DNA of 64,000 nt, taken from contig JBBQBB010000009.1 of the NCBI GenBank assembly GCA_038317095.1, positions 6,858 to 70,857 of the forward strand. The letters run 5' to 3'. Origin of the DNA: JAGXTF01 sp038317095 (GTDB lineage: Bacteria > Bacteroidota > Bacteroidia > NS11-12g > UBA955). The notes under the pieces were generated by a model. That model had not been told where the DNA came from and did no database searches. It worked only from the letters and a program-made list of their open reading frames with translations. The stretch's first letter is position 1. Every line of letters begins with the position of its first letter. Below, piece after piece: positions 25,471 through 32,130 of this stretch. A program made the position numbers and the translations under genes.

Positions 25471-26864
25471 TGTATTTTATTTAAAAGGTTTTCTACCTGC
25501 ATTTCATTTTTAATTTCTCCATACATAGCTTTTGCAAATTTCATTTGGCCGGCTGCAGATAAATGGCCATCTAAGTTTGCATAACCTCTTTTAACCCATG
25601 CAAGAATACCGCCATCTTTTACCATCAACGCTTGCATGTCAAAAAAAGCACAACCTGTATTTTCTGCAGCTTTTCTCAATGCCTCAGCTAAAACGGTCAC
25701 ACCAGGGTAACTAAACGCTTGATCATTGGAAACAAAGCCCATATCGCCAGGCGAGATTACCAAAAATGAGGCATTGGGTAAAAGTCTGCGGTAACGGCTG
25801 AACATGCTTTCAAACTCTTTACGGAAATACTCAATGTTTTGATTTGCTTTAATATAGGGAACCATATTGTTGCCAAAATGAAACACAACCAAGTGAGTGT
25901 TCAATTGCCTAGCTTGAGATTGAATAATATTGTCAGATATATACTGCAAGCCGTCGCCAGAATGGCCGCGAATGCCGCAATTGTCTACTTGAATTCCACC
26001 ATTGCCTTCAAGTAAATAGCCGTAATAATTGGTTGCTGAGGGAACCTGAATTTGTACAATGCCGTAGAGTGGTTTTGAAGACAAAAGTACTTTTTCGGCT
26101 GTATTTGTAGGTTGGATGGAGATTTTGCGCTGCTCAGAATCTTTTCCATTCAAACTTACTTTGCCGCCTTTACTATTACCATATAGCAACCACAACGATT
26201 GATACTTTTGACTTGGAGAAATCCAAATGCCTGTGTTTGCTTTAAAATTGCTGTCGTTTACGTTTAGCTTAAAAACTTTGCCCGCAAATCCAAATCCTTT
26301 TGGTGTTTTATTTACAAAACAATTGAGTTTAAACCAAGAGTTTCCAGGTTTAAGCTCAATCGTACGATAGCTCGCAACATCACTGAATGGAACATAACCG
26401 AGTCCACTTCCGCCAAAATCTGCTTGCATCAATGTTCTTAAATCTTGCGTAATTCTGTCACCTTCTATCTGCGAATCGCCGTAGTACCAAATATGCACAG
26501 TAGAGTCTTGTCGATGATCTAATGCATGAAAAAAATTAGACAACGCGCTTTTGTGTGGCGTTACTAAAAAATTTTCTAAAAAATTAACTTTTGATTTTAG
26601 TGTATCGATGGCTAGTTTTTCTGCAACAGATAAGCTGTCATAATTGCGCTGTTTTTTAATTTGCAATTTGGGTCTAGCTGCCGATTTAATAGCTGTACTG
26701 GGAAACCAAGTGTTTGTAATTTCTGATTGGGCTGGAAATTGCAAACCCATTTTTTTTAATTTAGCAGAAAGTGTTGGATTGGAAAATGCAAAAACAACGG
26801 CACCCGTTAAGCCCACAGTAAGTAGAACTGTTAAAATAGGTTTGTTGTTTTTTATGTTTGGCAA
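25467..26864 (-). CDS. Membrane-anchored SGNH-fold protein (DltD/AlgX-like role inferred)
   Basis: 465 residues. A single N-terminal membrane segment (about 9-29) is followed by a long linker and an SGNH domain with GDSQ (129-132, Ser131 nucleophile), a VFHFGNN block and NLDGHLSAAG carrying the catalytic Asp/His. It sits between the carrier protein and the SGNH-LysM gene with 1-bp spacing or overlap. In Dlt and alginate systems an SGNH-type protein finishes the acyl transfer outside the membrane; I infer the same here. The match of GDSQ instead of GDSL/GDSH is usual in this branch. The second SGNH gene downstream may be its partner or a paralogue. Confidence 0.87.
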   Translation of the reverse strand: MPNIKNNKPILTVLLTVGLTGAVVFAFSNPTLSAKLKKMGLQFPAQSEITNTWFPSTAIKSAARPKLQIKKQRNYDSLSVAEKLAIDTLKSKVNFLENFLVTPHKSALSNFFHALDHRQDSTVHIWYYGDSQIEGDRITQDLRTLMQADFGGSGLGYVPFSDVASYRTIELKPGNSWFKLNCFVNKTPKGFGFAGKVFKLNVNDSNFKANTGIWISPSQKYQSLWLLYGNSKGGKVSLNGKDSEQRKISIQPTNTAEKVLLSSKPLYGIVQIQVPSATNYYGYLLEGNGGIQVDNCGIRGHSGDGLQYISDNIIQSQARQLNTHLVVFHFGNNMVPYIKANQNIEYFRKEFESMFSRYRRLLPNASFLVISPGDMGFVSNDQAFSYPGVTVLAEALRKAAENTGCAFFDMQALMVKDGGILAWVKRGYANLDGHLSAAGQMKFAKAMYGEIKNEMQVENLLNKIQ

Positions 26865-26865
26865 A

Positions 26866-27111
26866 TTAAGATTGGGTTTTTATTTGTATTAAATCTACAA
26901 GGTCGCCAACATTTTTTAATGTAACCAATTCCTTTAACTTAAATTTGATTTGAAAAACGCTTTCAACCTCGGCAATCATGCTGAGGTGTGTAAGTGAATC
27001 CCATTTTGGCACCATATCCGCATTGAGATCTCTGTGTATCAGAATTTCGGGTTGGTTGAATATTCTTGCAAATAGAATTTGCAAGTTTTTACTAATTTCT
27101 GGACTGTCCAT
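26866..27111 (-). CDS. Acyl/aminoacyl carrier protein (DltC-like)
   Basis: 81 residues, normal carrier-protein size. Contains the phosphopantetheine site in KWDSLTHLSMI (Ser39), flanked by the usual helices. The Ser would carry a 4'-phosphopantetheine arm loaded by the adenylating enzyme encoded two genes upstream. Spacing of 1 bp to both neighbours shows co-translation in the cassette. A role in fatty-acid synthesis is less likely given the context. Confidence 0.93.
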   Translation of the reverse strand: MDSPEISKNLQILFARIFNQPEILIHRDLNADMVPKWDSLTHLSMIAEVESVFQIKFKLKELVTLKNVGDLVDLIQIKTQS

Positions 27112-27112
27112 A

Positions 27113-27763
27113 TTACATAATGCGTTTCAGCGCAATTCTTGTTTTGCTAGGAAGCAAAGTTAGAACAACATCGTCTGCGGCAGTATTTTTTGCGTCTTCT
27201 AAAAATCCACATTTTGTGTATGAGTGTAGCGCTTTTTCGTTGTTTTCCATTAAATGGATCTCTGCATAGGTGGATACAATGTCTTCTGATGGGTAATTCG
27301 CAACAACAAAATCTATCAGTTGGCCTATGATACCTTGACCTCTAAAGTCAGGCGCTGTATATATATTCTCCAATTGAAGTGCGCCATGGCTCCGAGGAAT
27401 TTGAACCATTGCCACGGATTCCAATTGGGATTTAGATTTCTGCCATTTATCGCCCAAAAAATATGACATAGCCTGCGCTTTTAAAATTCCTGAACCTAAG
27501 CCATTTAGTCCTTCAATCCATGCACTTAAACAGGCCGCCTGCTTATTTGCATACTCAGCTATATAAAAATGTGCCAAACACCATTCTTGGCCTTCCAATT
27601 CTTCATCTAAAATGTTAGATATCAGTTGTTCCACTTCCAATTCAGTAATATTAAATATCCGACTATAGGATAGTACTTCGGTTCCAGATTTTTCAGCTTC
27701 AATAATAGCATTGATAATAAAAGGGATATCCTCCGTATTGGCTTTTCTAAAATGGATATTCAT
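27113..27763 (-). CDS. GNAT-family N-acetyltransferase
   Basis: 216 residues. Acetyl-CoA binding motif A is visible as YTAPDFRGQGIIGQLIDF (about 134-151), preceded by a strand (SVAMVQIPR) and followed by 'YAEIHLMENNEKALHSYTKCGF', typical of GNAT motif B. It overlaps the adenylating enzyme gene by 4 bp (ATGA) and precedes the carrier protein by 1 bp. A GNAT inside a Dlt-like cassette is unusual. It might modify the activated amino acid or the final group, but this is inference. Confidence 0.9.
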   Translation of the reverse strand: MNIHFRKANTEDIPFIINAIIEAEKSGTEVLSYSRIFNITELEVEQLISNILDEELEGQEWCLAHFYIAEYANKQAACLSAWIEGLNGLGSGILKAQAMSYFLGDKWQKSKSQLESVAMVQIPRSHGALQLENIYTAPDFRGQGIIGQLIDFVVANYPSEDIVSTYAEIHLMENNEKALHSYTKCGFLEDAKNTAADDVVLTLLPSKTRIALKRIM

Positions 27764-29256
27764 AGTTTTGAAAAAGCATATTTACGCAATTCTTTTTTAT
27801 CCGTTTTTCCGTTGCTATTGAGAGGAAATTCGGCAATGGAAAGCACCAAATTTGGCGACATATAACCAGGCAGCCTAGAAGCAATTTCACCTTTTATGAT
27901 TTCTGGATCTGCTGTAAGATTTTGAATAAATAAAGCCAACATCCAATTTTCTGCAGCGTCCTGAAAACCAATTGCAATGCTGGTATGAGCAGGTAAAATA
28001 TGCGATGCCGCCAATTCGATTTCGGCCAATTCTATCCTAAATCCTTGAATTTTTACTTGGTCATCACTTCGGCCCACATAAAATATTTCCTGCAATTCAT
28101 TTTGCATCACCAAATCTCCAGTTCTATAATATCGCTTGTTTTCATGGATAAAAAAGCTTTTGGAATTTTGCAATTCGTTGTTCAAATAACCCGTTGTAAC
28201 TTGTTCTCCCGCTATGCAAAGCTCCGCTTCCAATCCAGCAGTTTCAATTTTTTGCTTCTCTTTAAACAATGCTACTTTTACTTCGTGCATGGGCTTGCCT
28301 ATGCCCACAATTCCATTTAAGCTATTCAATTCAGGGTTTTTAGCATCAATGGTTTGGGTTGTGCAGTAAATGGTAGCTTCAGTTGGCCCATATACATTGT
28401 CTATGCGCGCATTGGGAATACATTTGCTCCATGCTGCAACCAAATTGAATTTTAGGGCTTCGCCACAAAACTGAGAGTACTTTAACGAGGGCAATTCGAT
28501 GTCATCAAAATAAGGCTTTAATAGGTTAATGGCACTCGGTACCATTAAGCAAAAGGTTATTTCATGGCTTTCTAGCGTATGGTATAAGCCCAAAGTTTTG
28601 ATCATGCCACTAGGCAAAGTATAAAAAGAAGCTCCAAGTGTCAATGGGATTGCAAAGCACATTACAGAAAGATCGAAAGTAAGCTCGAACATTTGCAAAA
28701 AACGATCGGTAGAATCTAATTTGTACCCAATTTGGTTAAAACCGTTTATGAAACATTGAAGATTTGCAAAAGAAATAGGAACACCTTTGGGTTTTCCGGT
28801 AGTTCCTGAAGTAAACAAAATATAAGCATTTTTGTTTTCATCAGGGTAGGTGTTAAATGGCGCTGCAGGAGGAAGATCTGAACAATTTACCCAAGTTATA
28901 GGTGTAAATTCGCTGCTTTTCGATTCCATTTCATTTGACCCTTCGGCACAAAATACATGCGTAATTTCCGACTCTTCAAAAATTGATTTTAACCTTTCTG
29001 AAGGGTAGGACGCGTCAATTGGCACATAGGCTTTTCCAGACAACCAAGTTGCAATTATTGCCGCGTAAGTGGAAATGTGGTTTTGGGTAACAATGCCAAT
29101 GGTTGTGCTGCCTGTTCTGAGTATTTTAGCTTGGATGCTTCCAACCAGTTTGCCAAAATCACGGTAATTTTTTTTAGATTCATTGATAATACAAGCAATA
29201 TTATCGCCTCCATGGATTAGGTTTTGAAGAATTAATTCTGGGAATTGAATGTTCAT
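27760..29256 (-). CDS. Amino-acid adenylating enzyme (DltA-like)
   Basis: 498 residues, the length of stand-alone DltA-type ligases. Adenylation motifs: A3 TSGTTGKPKG (149-158), A4 FELTFDLSVM with Asp195 positioned to bind an alpha-amino group, A5 VYGPTEAT (288-295), A7 YRTGD (377-381), A8 GRSDDQVKIQGFRIE and A10 NGKTDKKEL with catalytic Lys484. The 'FDLSVM' block closely resembles DltA, which activates D-alanine and loads it on DltC. The carrier gene two positions downstream fits. The substrate amino acid cannot be fixed by eye. Overlaps gatB by 4 bp. Confidence 0.92.
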   Translation of the reverse strand: MNIQFPELILQNLIHGGDNIACIINESKKNYRDFGKLVGSIQAKILRTGSTTIGIVTQNHISTYAAIIATWLSGKAYVPIDASYPSERLKSIFEESEITHVFCAEGSNEMESKSSEFTPITWVNCSDLPPAAPFNTYPDENKNAYILFTSGTTGKPKGVPISFANLQCFINGFNQIGYKLDSTDRFLQMFELTFDLSVMCFAIPLTLGASFYTLPSGMIKTLGLYHTLESHEITFCLMVPSAINLLKPYFDDIELPSLKYSQFCGEALKFNLVAAWSKCIPNARIDNVYGPTEATIYCTTQTIDAKNPELNSLNGIVGIGKPMHEVKVALFKEKQKIETAGLEAELCIAGEQVTTGYLNNELQNSKSFFIHENKRYYRTGDLVMQNELQEIFYVGRSDDQVKIQGFRIELAEIELAASHILPAHTSIAIGFQDAAENWMLALFIQNLTADPEIIKGEIASRLPGYMSPNLVLSIAEFPLNSNGKTDKKELRKYAFSKL

Positions 29257-30692
29257 GCACCCAGTTTTTTACGAATGATTTCATTCGTTTTTTTCGGATC
29301 TGCTTTGCCTTTACTCGCTTTCATTACCTCGCCTACAAAGAGAGAAAGCAGGCCAACTTTGCCGTTCTTATATTCGTTTACCTTGTCGGCAAATTTCACT
29401 AAAACTTCATCAACCAATGTATCAATAAAGGTACCATCTGCGTTTTGGCTTAGATTAAGTTCCTGCACAAGTTCAATGGCATTCTTAGTGGGGTTAGCCA
29501 GCAATGCAGGAAATAAGTTTTGAACAGCTGCACTATGGCTAAGCACTTGCTTATCTACCAATTCAATAATACCTGCCAATTGTTCGGGTTTAAGAATAAA
29601 ATCTGCAATGCCCAAAGCATTTTCATTTAAATAACCTCGAACAGCCACTGACATCCAGTTAGAAGCAGCTTTGTAATTGGATGTTTTATTTACCAGTTCT
29701 TCAAAATACAAAGCCGTAGCTTTGTCATCCACCAAAACACCGGCGTCATATTCCGAAAGTCCGTACTTGGAAACAAAACGTTCGAAAAGCACTTCTGGTA
29801 GTTCTGGCATAAGGTGTTTAATCTCATGAATATATTTGTCGGTAAGGATTAAAGGCGGAAGATCTGGCTCTGGAAAATAACGGTAATCATTTACCAGTTC
29901 CTTTTTTCGCATGCTAAAAGTGGTGCCATTAGAACCGTTAAAACCGCGTGTTTCACCTTCAATTTTTATACCTTTTAGAGTCAATTCTGTTTGGCGTTTA
30001 ATTTCAAAATCGATAGCACGTTTTACGTTACTTATCGAATTCATGTTTTTAACTTCAACCTTTGTTCCTAGTTCAATTTGACCCACAGGTCGTATACTTA
30101 CGTTGGCATCGCACCGCAAACTACCTTCTTCCATATTGCCATCGCAAATGTCCAAATATCTGACCAAACGGCGCACTTCGGTTACAAAAGAATATGCTTC
30201 GTCACCGTTGGTAATGTCTGGATGCGATACAATTTCAATCAATGGAGTGCCTGCGCGGTTGAAATCAATCAGAGAATCGTATAAATCTTGGTCGTGCATA
30301 CTTTTACCAGTATCTTCTTCCATGTGTATGCGAATCAGTCTGATTCTTTTTTTGTCCCCGTTTTTTGGTTTTACGGTTACATATCCATCATTGCAAAGCG
30401 GCGTATCGAATTGGGTAATCTGGTAACCTTTAGGCAAATCTGCATAGAAATAATTTTTTCTAGAATAACTATTTTCTTTGCGAATGTCGCAATGAAGTGC
30501 CAATCCTATTTTAATGGCAGATTCGATCGCTTTTTTATTGTGTTTTGGCAAAGTACCAGGATGCGCCAAACTAATTACGCTAACTTGGGTGTTTGGCAAA
30601 GCACCATATTCCGCACTATCCGCACTAAAAGCTTTGCTCTTGGTGAGCAGTTGAACGTGAATTTCCAAACCTATTACTGCTTCAAATTCCAT
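29253..30692 (-). CDS. gatB: Aspartyl/glutamyl-tRNA amidotransferase subunit B
   Basis: 479 residues from the ATG at 30692; a TTG 18 bp further upstream would add six residues of no family likeness. The N-terminus MEFEAVIGLEIHVQLLTKSK and the motifs 'PKGYQITQ', 'RIHMEEDTGKS', 'DFNRAGTPLIEIVS' and 'YRYFPEPDLPPL' are typical GatB. With GatA and GatC it converts Glu-tRNA(Gln) or Asp-tRNA(Asn) to the amide form. The C-terminal YqeY-like domain is complete. Its stop overlaps the DltA-like gene start (ATGA), placing a core translation gene at the head of the envelope cassette, perhaps lending it constitutive transcription. Confidence 0.97.
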   Translation of the reverse strand: MEFEAVIGLEIHVQLLTKSKAFSADSAEYGALPNTQVSVISLAHPGTLPKHNKKAIESAIKIGLALHCDIRKENSYSRKNYFYADLPKGYQITQFDTPLCNDGYVTVKPKNGDKKRIRLIRIHMEEDTGKSMHDQDLYDSLIDFNRAGTPLIEIVSHPDITNGDEAYSFVTEVRRLVRYLDICDGNMEEGSLRCDANVSIRPVGQIELGTKVEVKNMNSISNVKRAIDFEIKRQTELTLKGIKIEGETRGFNGSNGTTFSMRKKELVNDYRYFPEPDLPPLILTDKYIHEIKHLMPELPEVLFERFVSKYGLSEYDAGVLVDDKATALYFEELVNKTSNYKAASNWMSVAVRGYLNENALGIADFILKPEQLAGIIELVDKQVLSHSAAVQNLFPALLANPTKNAIELVQELNLSQNADGTFIDTLVDEVLVKFADKVNEYKNGKVGLLSLFVGEVMKASKGKADPKKTNEIIRKKLGA

Positions 30693-30800
30693 AATACAAT
30701 AGAAAGGCAAAATTACGGCAAACGGCTTTAATAACGTGGGTATGAATGATGAAAATGCATTTTTATTTACCAGATTATTTAAAGTGCCTCATTACTTCGC

Positions 30801-30808
30801 TAACTTTG
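30801..30808 (+). promoter_or_regulatory. -7 box (TAACTTTG) of rnpB
   Basis: Exact TAnnTTTG match, ending about 6 bp before the predicted RNase P RNA 5' end. The -33 element is weak. Confidence 0.65.
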
Positions 30809-30813
30809 CAGTG

Positions 30814-31204
30814 CAGTTCTTCCTGTCGCCTAAACATTATTGTTTTGGAGGAAAGTCCGGGCAACACAGAGCACCGTGCTACCTAACGGGTAGGCTTTTG
30901 ATTCGTAAGGGTCGAAAGACAGCCAGTGTCACAGAAACTAAACCGTCAAGGCAAGATTTGCTTCGCCTTGATAAGGGTGAAAAAGCGGGGTAAGAGCCCA
31001 CTCGCCGGTTTGTAAAAATCGGTTGGGATAAACCTCACGGGTTGAAAAGCCAAATAAACCCGGTTATGAACTGCTCGTTTAGGTTCGTTGCAAAACGAAC
31101 AACCGGGAGGGTAGGCTGATTGATCCGATTCGCGAGAATCGGACCAGATAAATGACAGGATGTACATAGAAATATGTATAAACAGAACCCGGCTTACAGG
31201 ACTG
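30814..31204 (+). ncRNA. rnpB: RNase P RNA (rnpB)
   Basis: Bacterial class A RNase P RNA, the catalytic RNA that trims tRNA 5' ends. Conserved blocks are present: GGAGGAAAGTCCGGGC (30849-30864), the ACAG/GGGTGAAA segment (about 30975), a GAGCCCAC stretch and the 3' core CAGAACCCGGCTTACAG (about 31183-31199). The ends CAGTTCTTCCTGT and ACAGGACTG pair as P1. Ends are approximate to a few bases. It is not coding, although frames run through it. Confidence 0.95.
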
Positions 31205-31260
31205 TTTTTTATTGTGTGAATAGAATGATACTTGAAGAATAAAAATACATAAATTTATTC

Positions 31261-31291
31261 TTGCCTTTAAGGAGCAGAAGTATTAATTTTG
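31261..31291 (+). promoter_or_regulatory. Promoter of tRNA-Gly
   Basis: TTG at 31261-31263 and TAATTTTG at 31284-31291 (exact -7 box) with 20 bp between. Predicted start near 31298, giving a leader of about 30 nt before the tRNA. Confidence 0.65.
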
Positions 31292-31326
31292 CAGCACTGT
31301 AAAAAAGGATATTTATATCCTAACAA

Positions 31327-31402
31327 GCAGAAGTAGCTCAGTTGGTAGAGCATCACCTTGCCAAGGTGAGGGTCGCGAGTTCGAGTCTCGTCTTCTGCTC
31401 CA
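31327..31402 (+). tRNA. tRNA-Gly (anticodon GCC)
   Basis: Acceptor GCAGAAG/CTTCTGC, D arm GCTC/GAGC, anticodon arm TCACC-TTGCCAA-GGTGA (GCC), T arm GCGAG/CTCGT with TTCGAGT loop. Discriminator T at 31399 and encoded CCA to 31402. Its last bases, terminator and the start of the next gene are duplicated 466 bp downstream. Confidence 0.97.
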
Positions 31403-31570
31403 AAAGCCCCGGAAACGGGGCTTTTCTTTTGATATGCATTGCGTTTATATATTGTATTCGCCGTTGAATAATAAATTTTATATTGGAGAAACCTCAAATA
31501 TTGAAGAACGGCTCAAGCAACACAATCGAGGCCTAAATCCAAGTACCGCACCATTTGCACCCTGGGAAAT
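31388..31570 (+). repeat. 183-bp duplication, copy 1 (tRNA-Gly 3' end + terminator + GIY-YIG 5' half)
   Basis: Matches 31854-32036 with three substitutions in 183 bp and no gaps. Starts within the T stem of tRNA-Gly (TCGTCTTCTGCTCC) and ends in the GIY-YIG gene at ...CCTGGGAAAT. Confidence 0.92.
31402..31425 (+). terminator. tRNA-Gly terminator
   Basis: AAAAGCCCCG-GAAA-CGGGGCTTTT hairpin followed by CTTTT. An identical copy lies at 31868-31891. Confidence 0.85.
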
Positions 31571-31739
31571 AGCATTTAGTTGCGAAAAGCCCATTCTGCG
31601 AGAAGCATTGAAATTGGAAAAGAAGCTAAAAAACCTACACAGTCATGCCCGGATTATTGCCTTTACCTTGCATTCGCGGAGTCCACTGCGGGAGACTCCG
31701 CGAAATTGGGATGGTTTATGGAAATACCCCAAACTATAA
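31434..31739 (+). CDS. GIY-YIG endonuclease-family protein
   Basis: 101 residues. The first ~80 form a small GIY-YIG domain: CVYILYSPLNNKFYIGET (the two Tyr-x-x/YIG elements), then RLKQHNRG with the catalytic-region Arg and His, and a REALKLEKKLKN segment with the Glu typical of the UPF0213/YhbQ group. The last ~24 residues (from TLHSRSPLR) have no family likeness and run into a palindromic sequence, so the original C-terminus was probably altered. Such proteins are presumed nucleases of unknown target. The 5' half is duplicated at 31854-32036. Confidence 0.8.
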   Translation: MHCVYILYSPLNNKFYIGETSNIEERLKQHNRGLNPSTAPFAPWEIAFSCEKPILREALKLEKKLKNLHSHARIIAFTLHSRSPLRETPRNWDGLWKYPKL

Positions 31740-31853
31740 AATAAAATGGGGGTTTGAGACCTCCGACGATTCCATGTTTTGCCCTGAAGGCAAACATTGG
31801 AATGTCGTGAGCCCACGACCGCCTAGGACCCCAAAGTCCAAGGCGCGTCGGGG
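31571..31853. other. Palindrome-rich interval between the two duplicate copies
   Basis: Holds the rest of the GIY-YIG gene to 31739 and three inverted repeats: perfect 11-bp arms at 31674-31684/31695-31705 (TTCGCGGAGTC and GACTCCGCGAA); an imperfect hairpin at about 31764-31808 (arms GTTTTGCC/GGCAAAC extended); and a third at about 31814-31858 (ACGACC...GGTCGT). GC content is higher than in the surrounding DNA. No coding sense after 31739. It looks like a small palindromic mobile element. Confidence 0.55.
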
Positions 31854-32036
31854 TCGTCTTCTGCTCCAAAAGCCCCGGAAACGGGGCTTTTCTTTTGATA
31901 TGCATTGCGTTTATATATTGTATTCGCCGTTGAATAATAAATTTTATATTGGAGAAACCTCAAATATTGAAGAACGGCTTAAGCAACACAATCGAGGGCT
32001 AAATCCAAGTACTGCACCATTTGCACCCTGGGAAAT
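31854..32036 (+). repeat. 183-bp duplication, copy 2
   Basis: Second copy of 31388-31570 with three substitutions. The tRNA portion is only the last ~12 bases, so no tRNA is formed; the terminator is intact. Confidence 0.92.
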
Positions 32037-32079
32037 CCGAAAATTATTATCAATTATTGTTACCTCTGATGAAATTTAG
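31900..32079 (+). pseudogene. Truncated second copy of the GIY-YIG gene
   Basis: 59 residues. Reads the same N-terminal 45 residues as the gene at 31434 and then diverges after PWEI into RKLLSIIVTSDEI and a stop. The C-terminal helix with the Glu is missing, so it should not fold as a full GIY-YIG domain. Created by the 183-bp duplication. Confidence 0.75.
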
Positions 32080-32086
32080 GGCAAAA

Positions 32087-32113
32087 AAAAAACCGACACT
32101 AGGTCGGTTTTTT
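32087..32113. terminator. Bidirectional terminator between the GIY-YIG copy and gldJ
   Basis: Arms AAAAAACCGAC and GTCGGTTTTTT around ACTAG. T-tracts on both strands, so it can end gldJ (minus) and transcripts from the plus side. Confidence 0.8.
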
Positions 32114-32130
32114 GATTTTTAAAATTTTAT

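Noticed and set aside
27760..29256. Adenylating enzyme considered as part of a nonribosomal peptide or siderophore cluster
   Set aside because: No condensation or thioesterase domains nearby; carrier, MBOAT and SGNH neighbours favour a Dlt-like system.
30736..31167. Frames running through the RNase P RNA gene
   Set aside because: The sequence has the conserved RNase P RNA blocks, so the frames are incidental.
31267..31497. Minus-strand frame encoding a 76-aa protein with ETRTRDP
   Set aside because: Complement of tRNA-Gly; same artefact.
31645..32079. 144-aa frame covering the palindromic interval and the second GIY-YIG copy
   Set aside because: Only the last 59 residues have meaning (duplicated GIY-YIG start); the rest reads tRNA terminator and palindromes.
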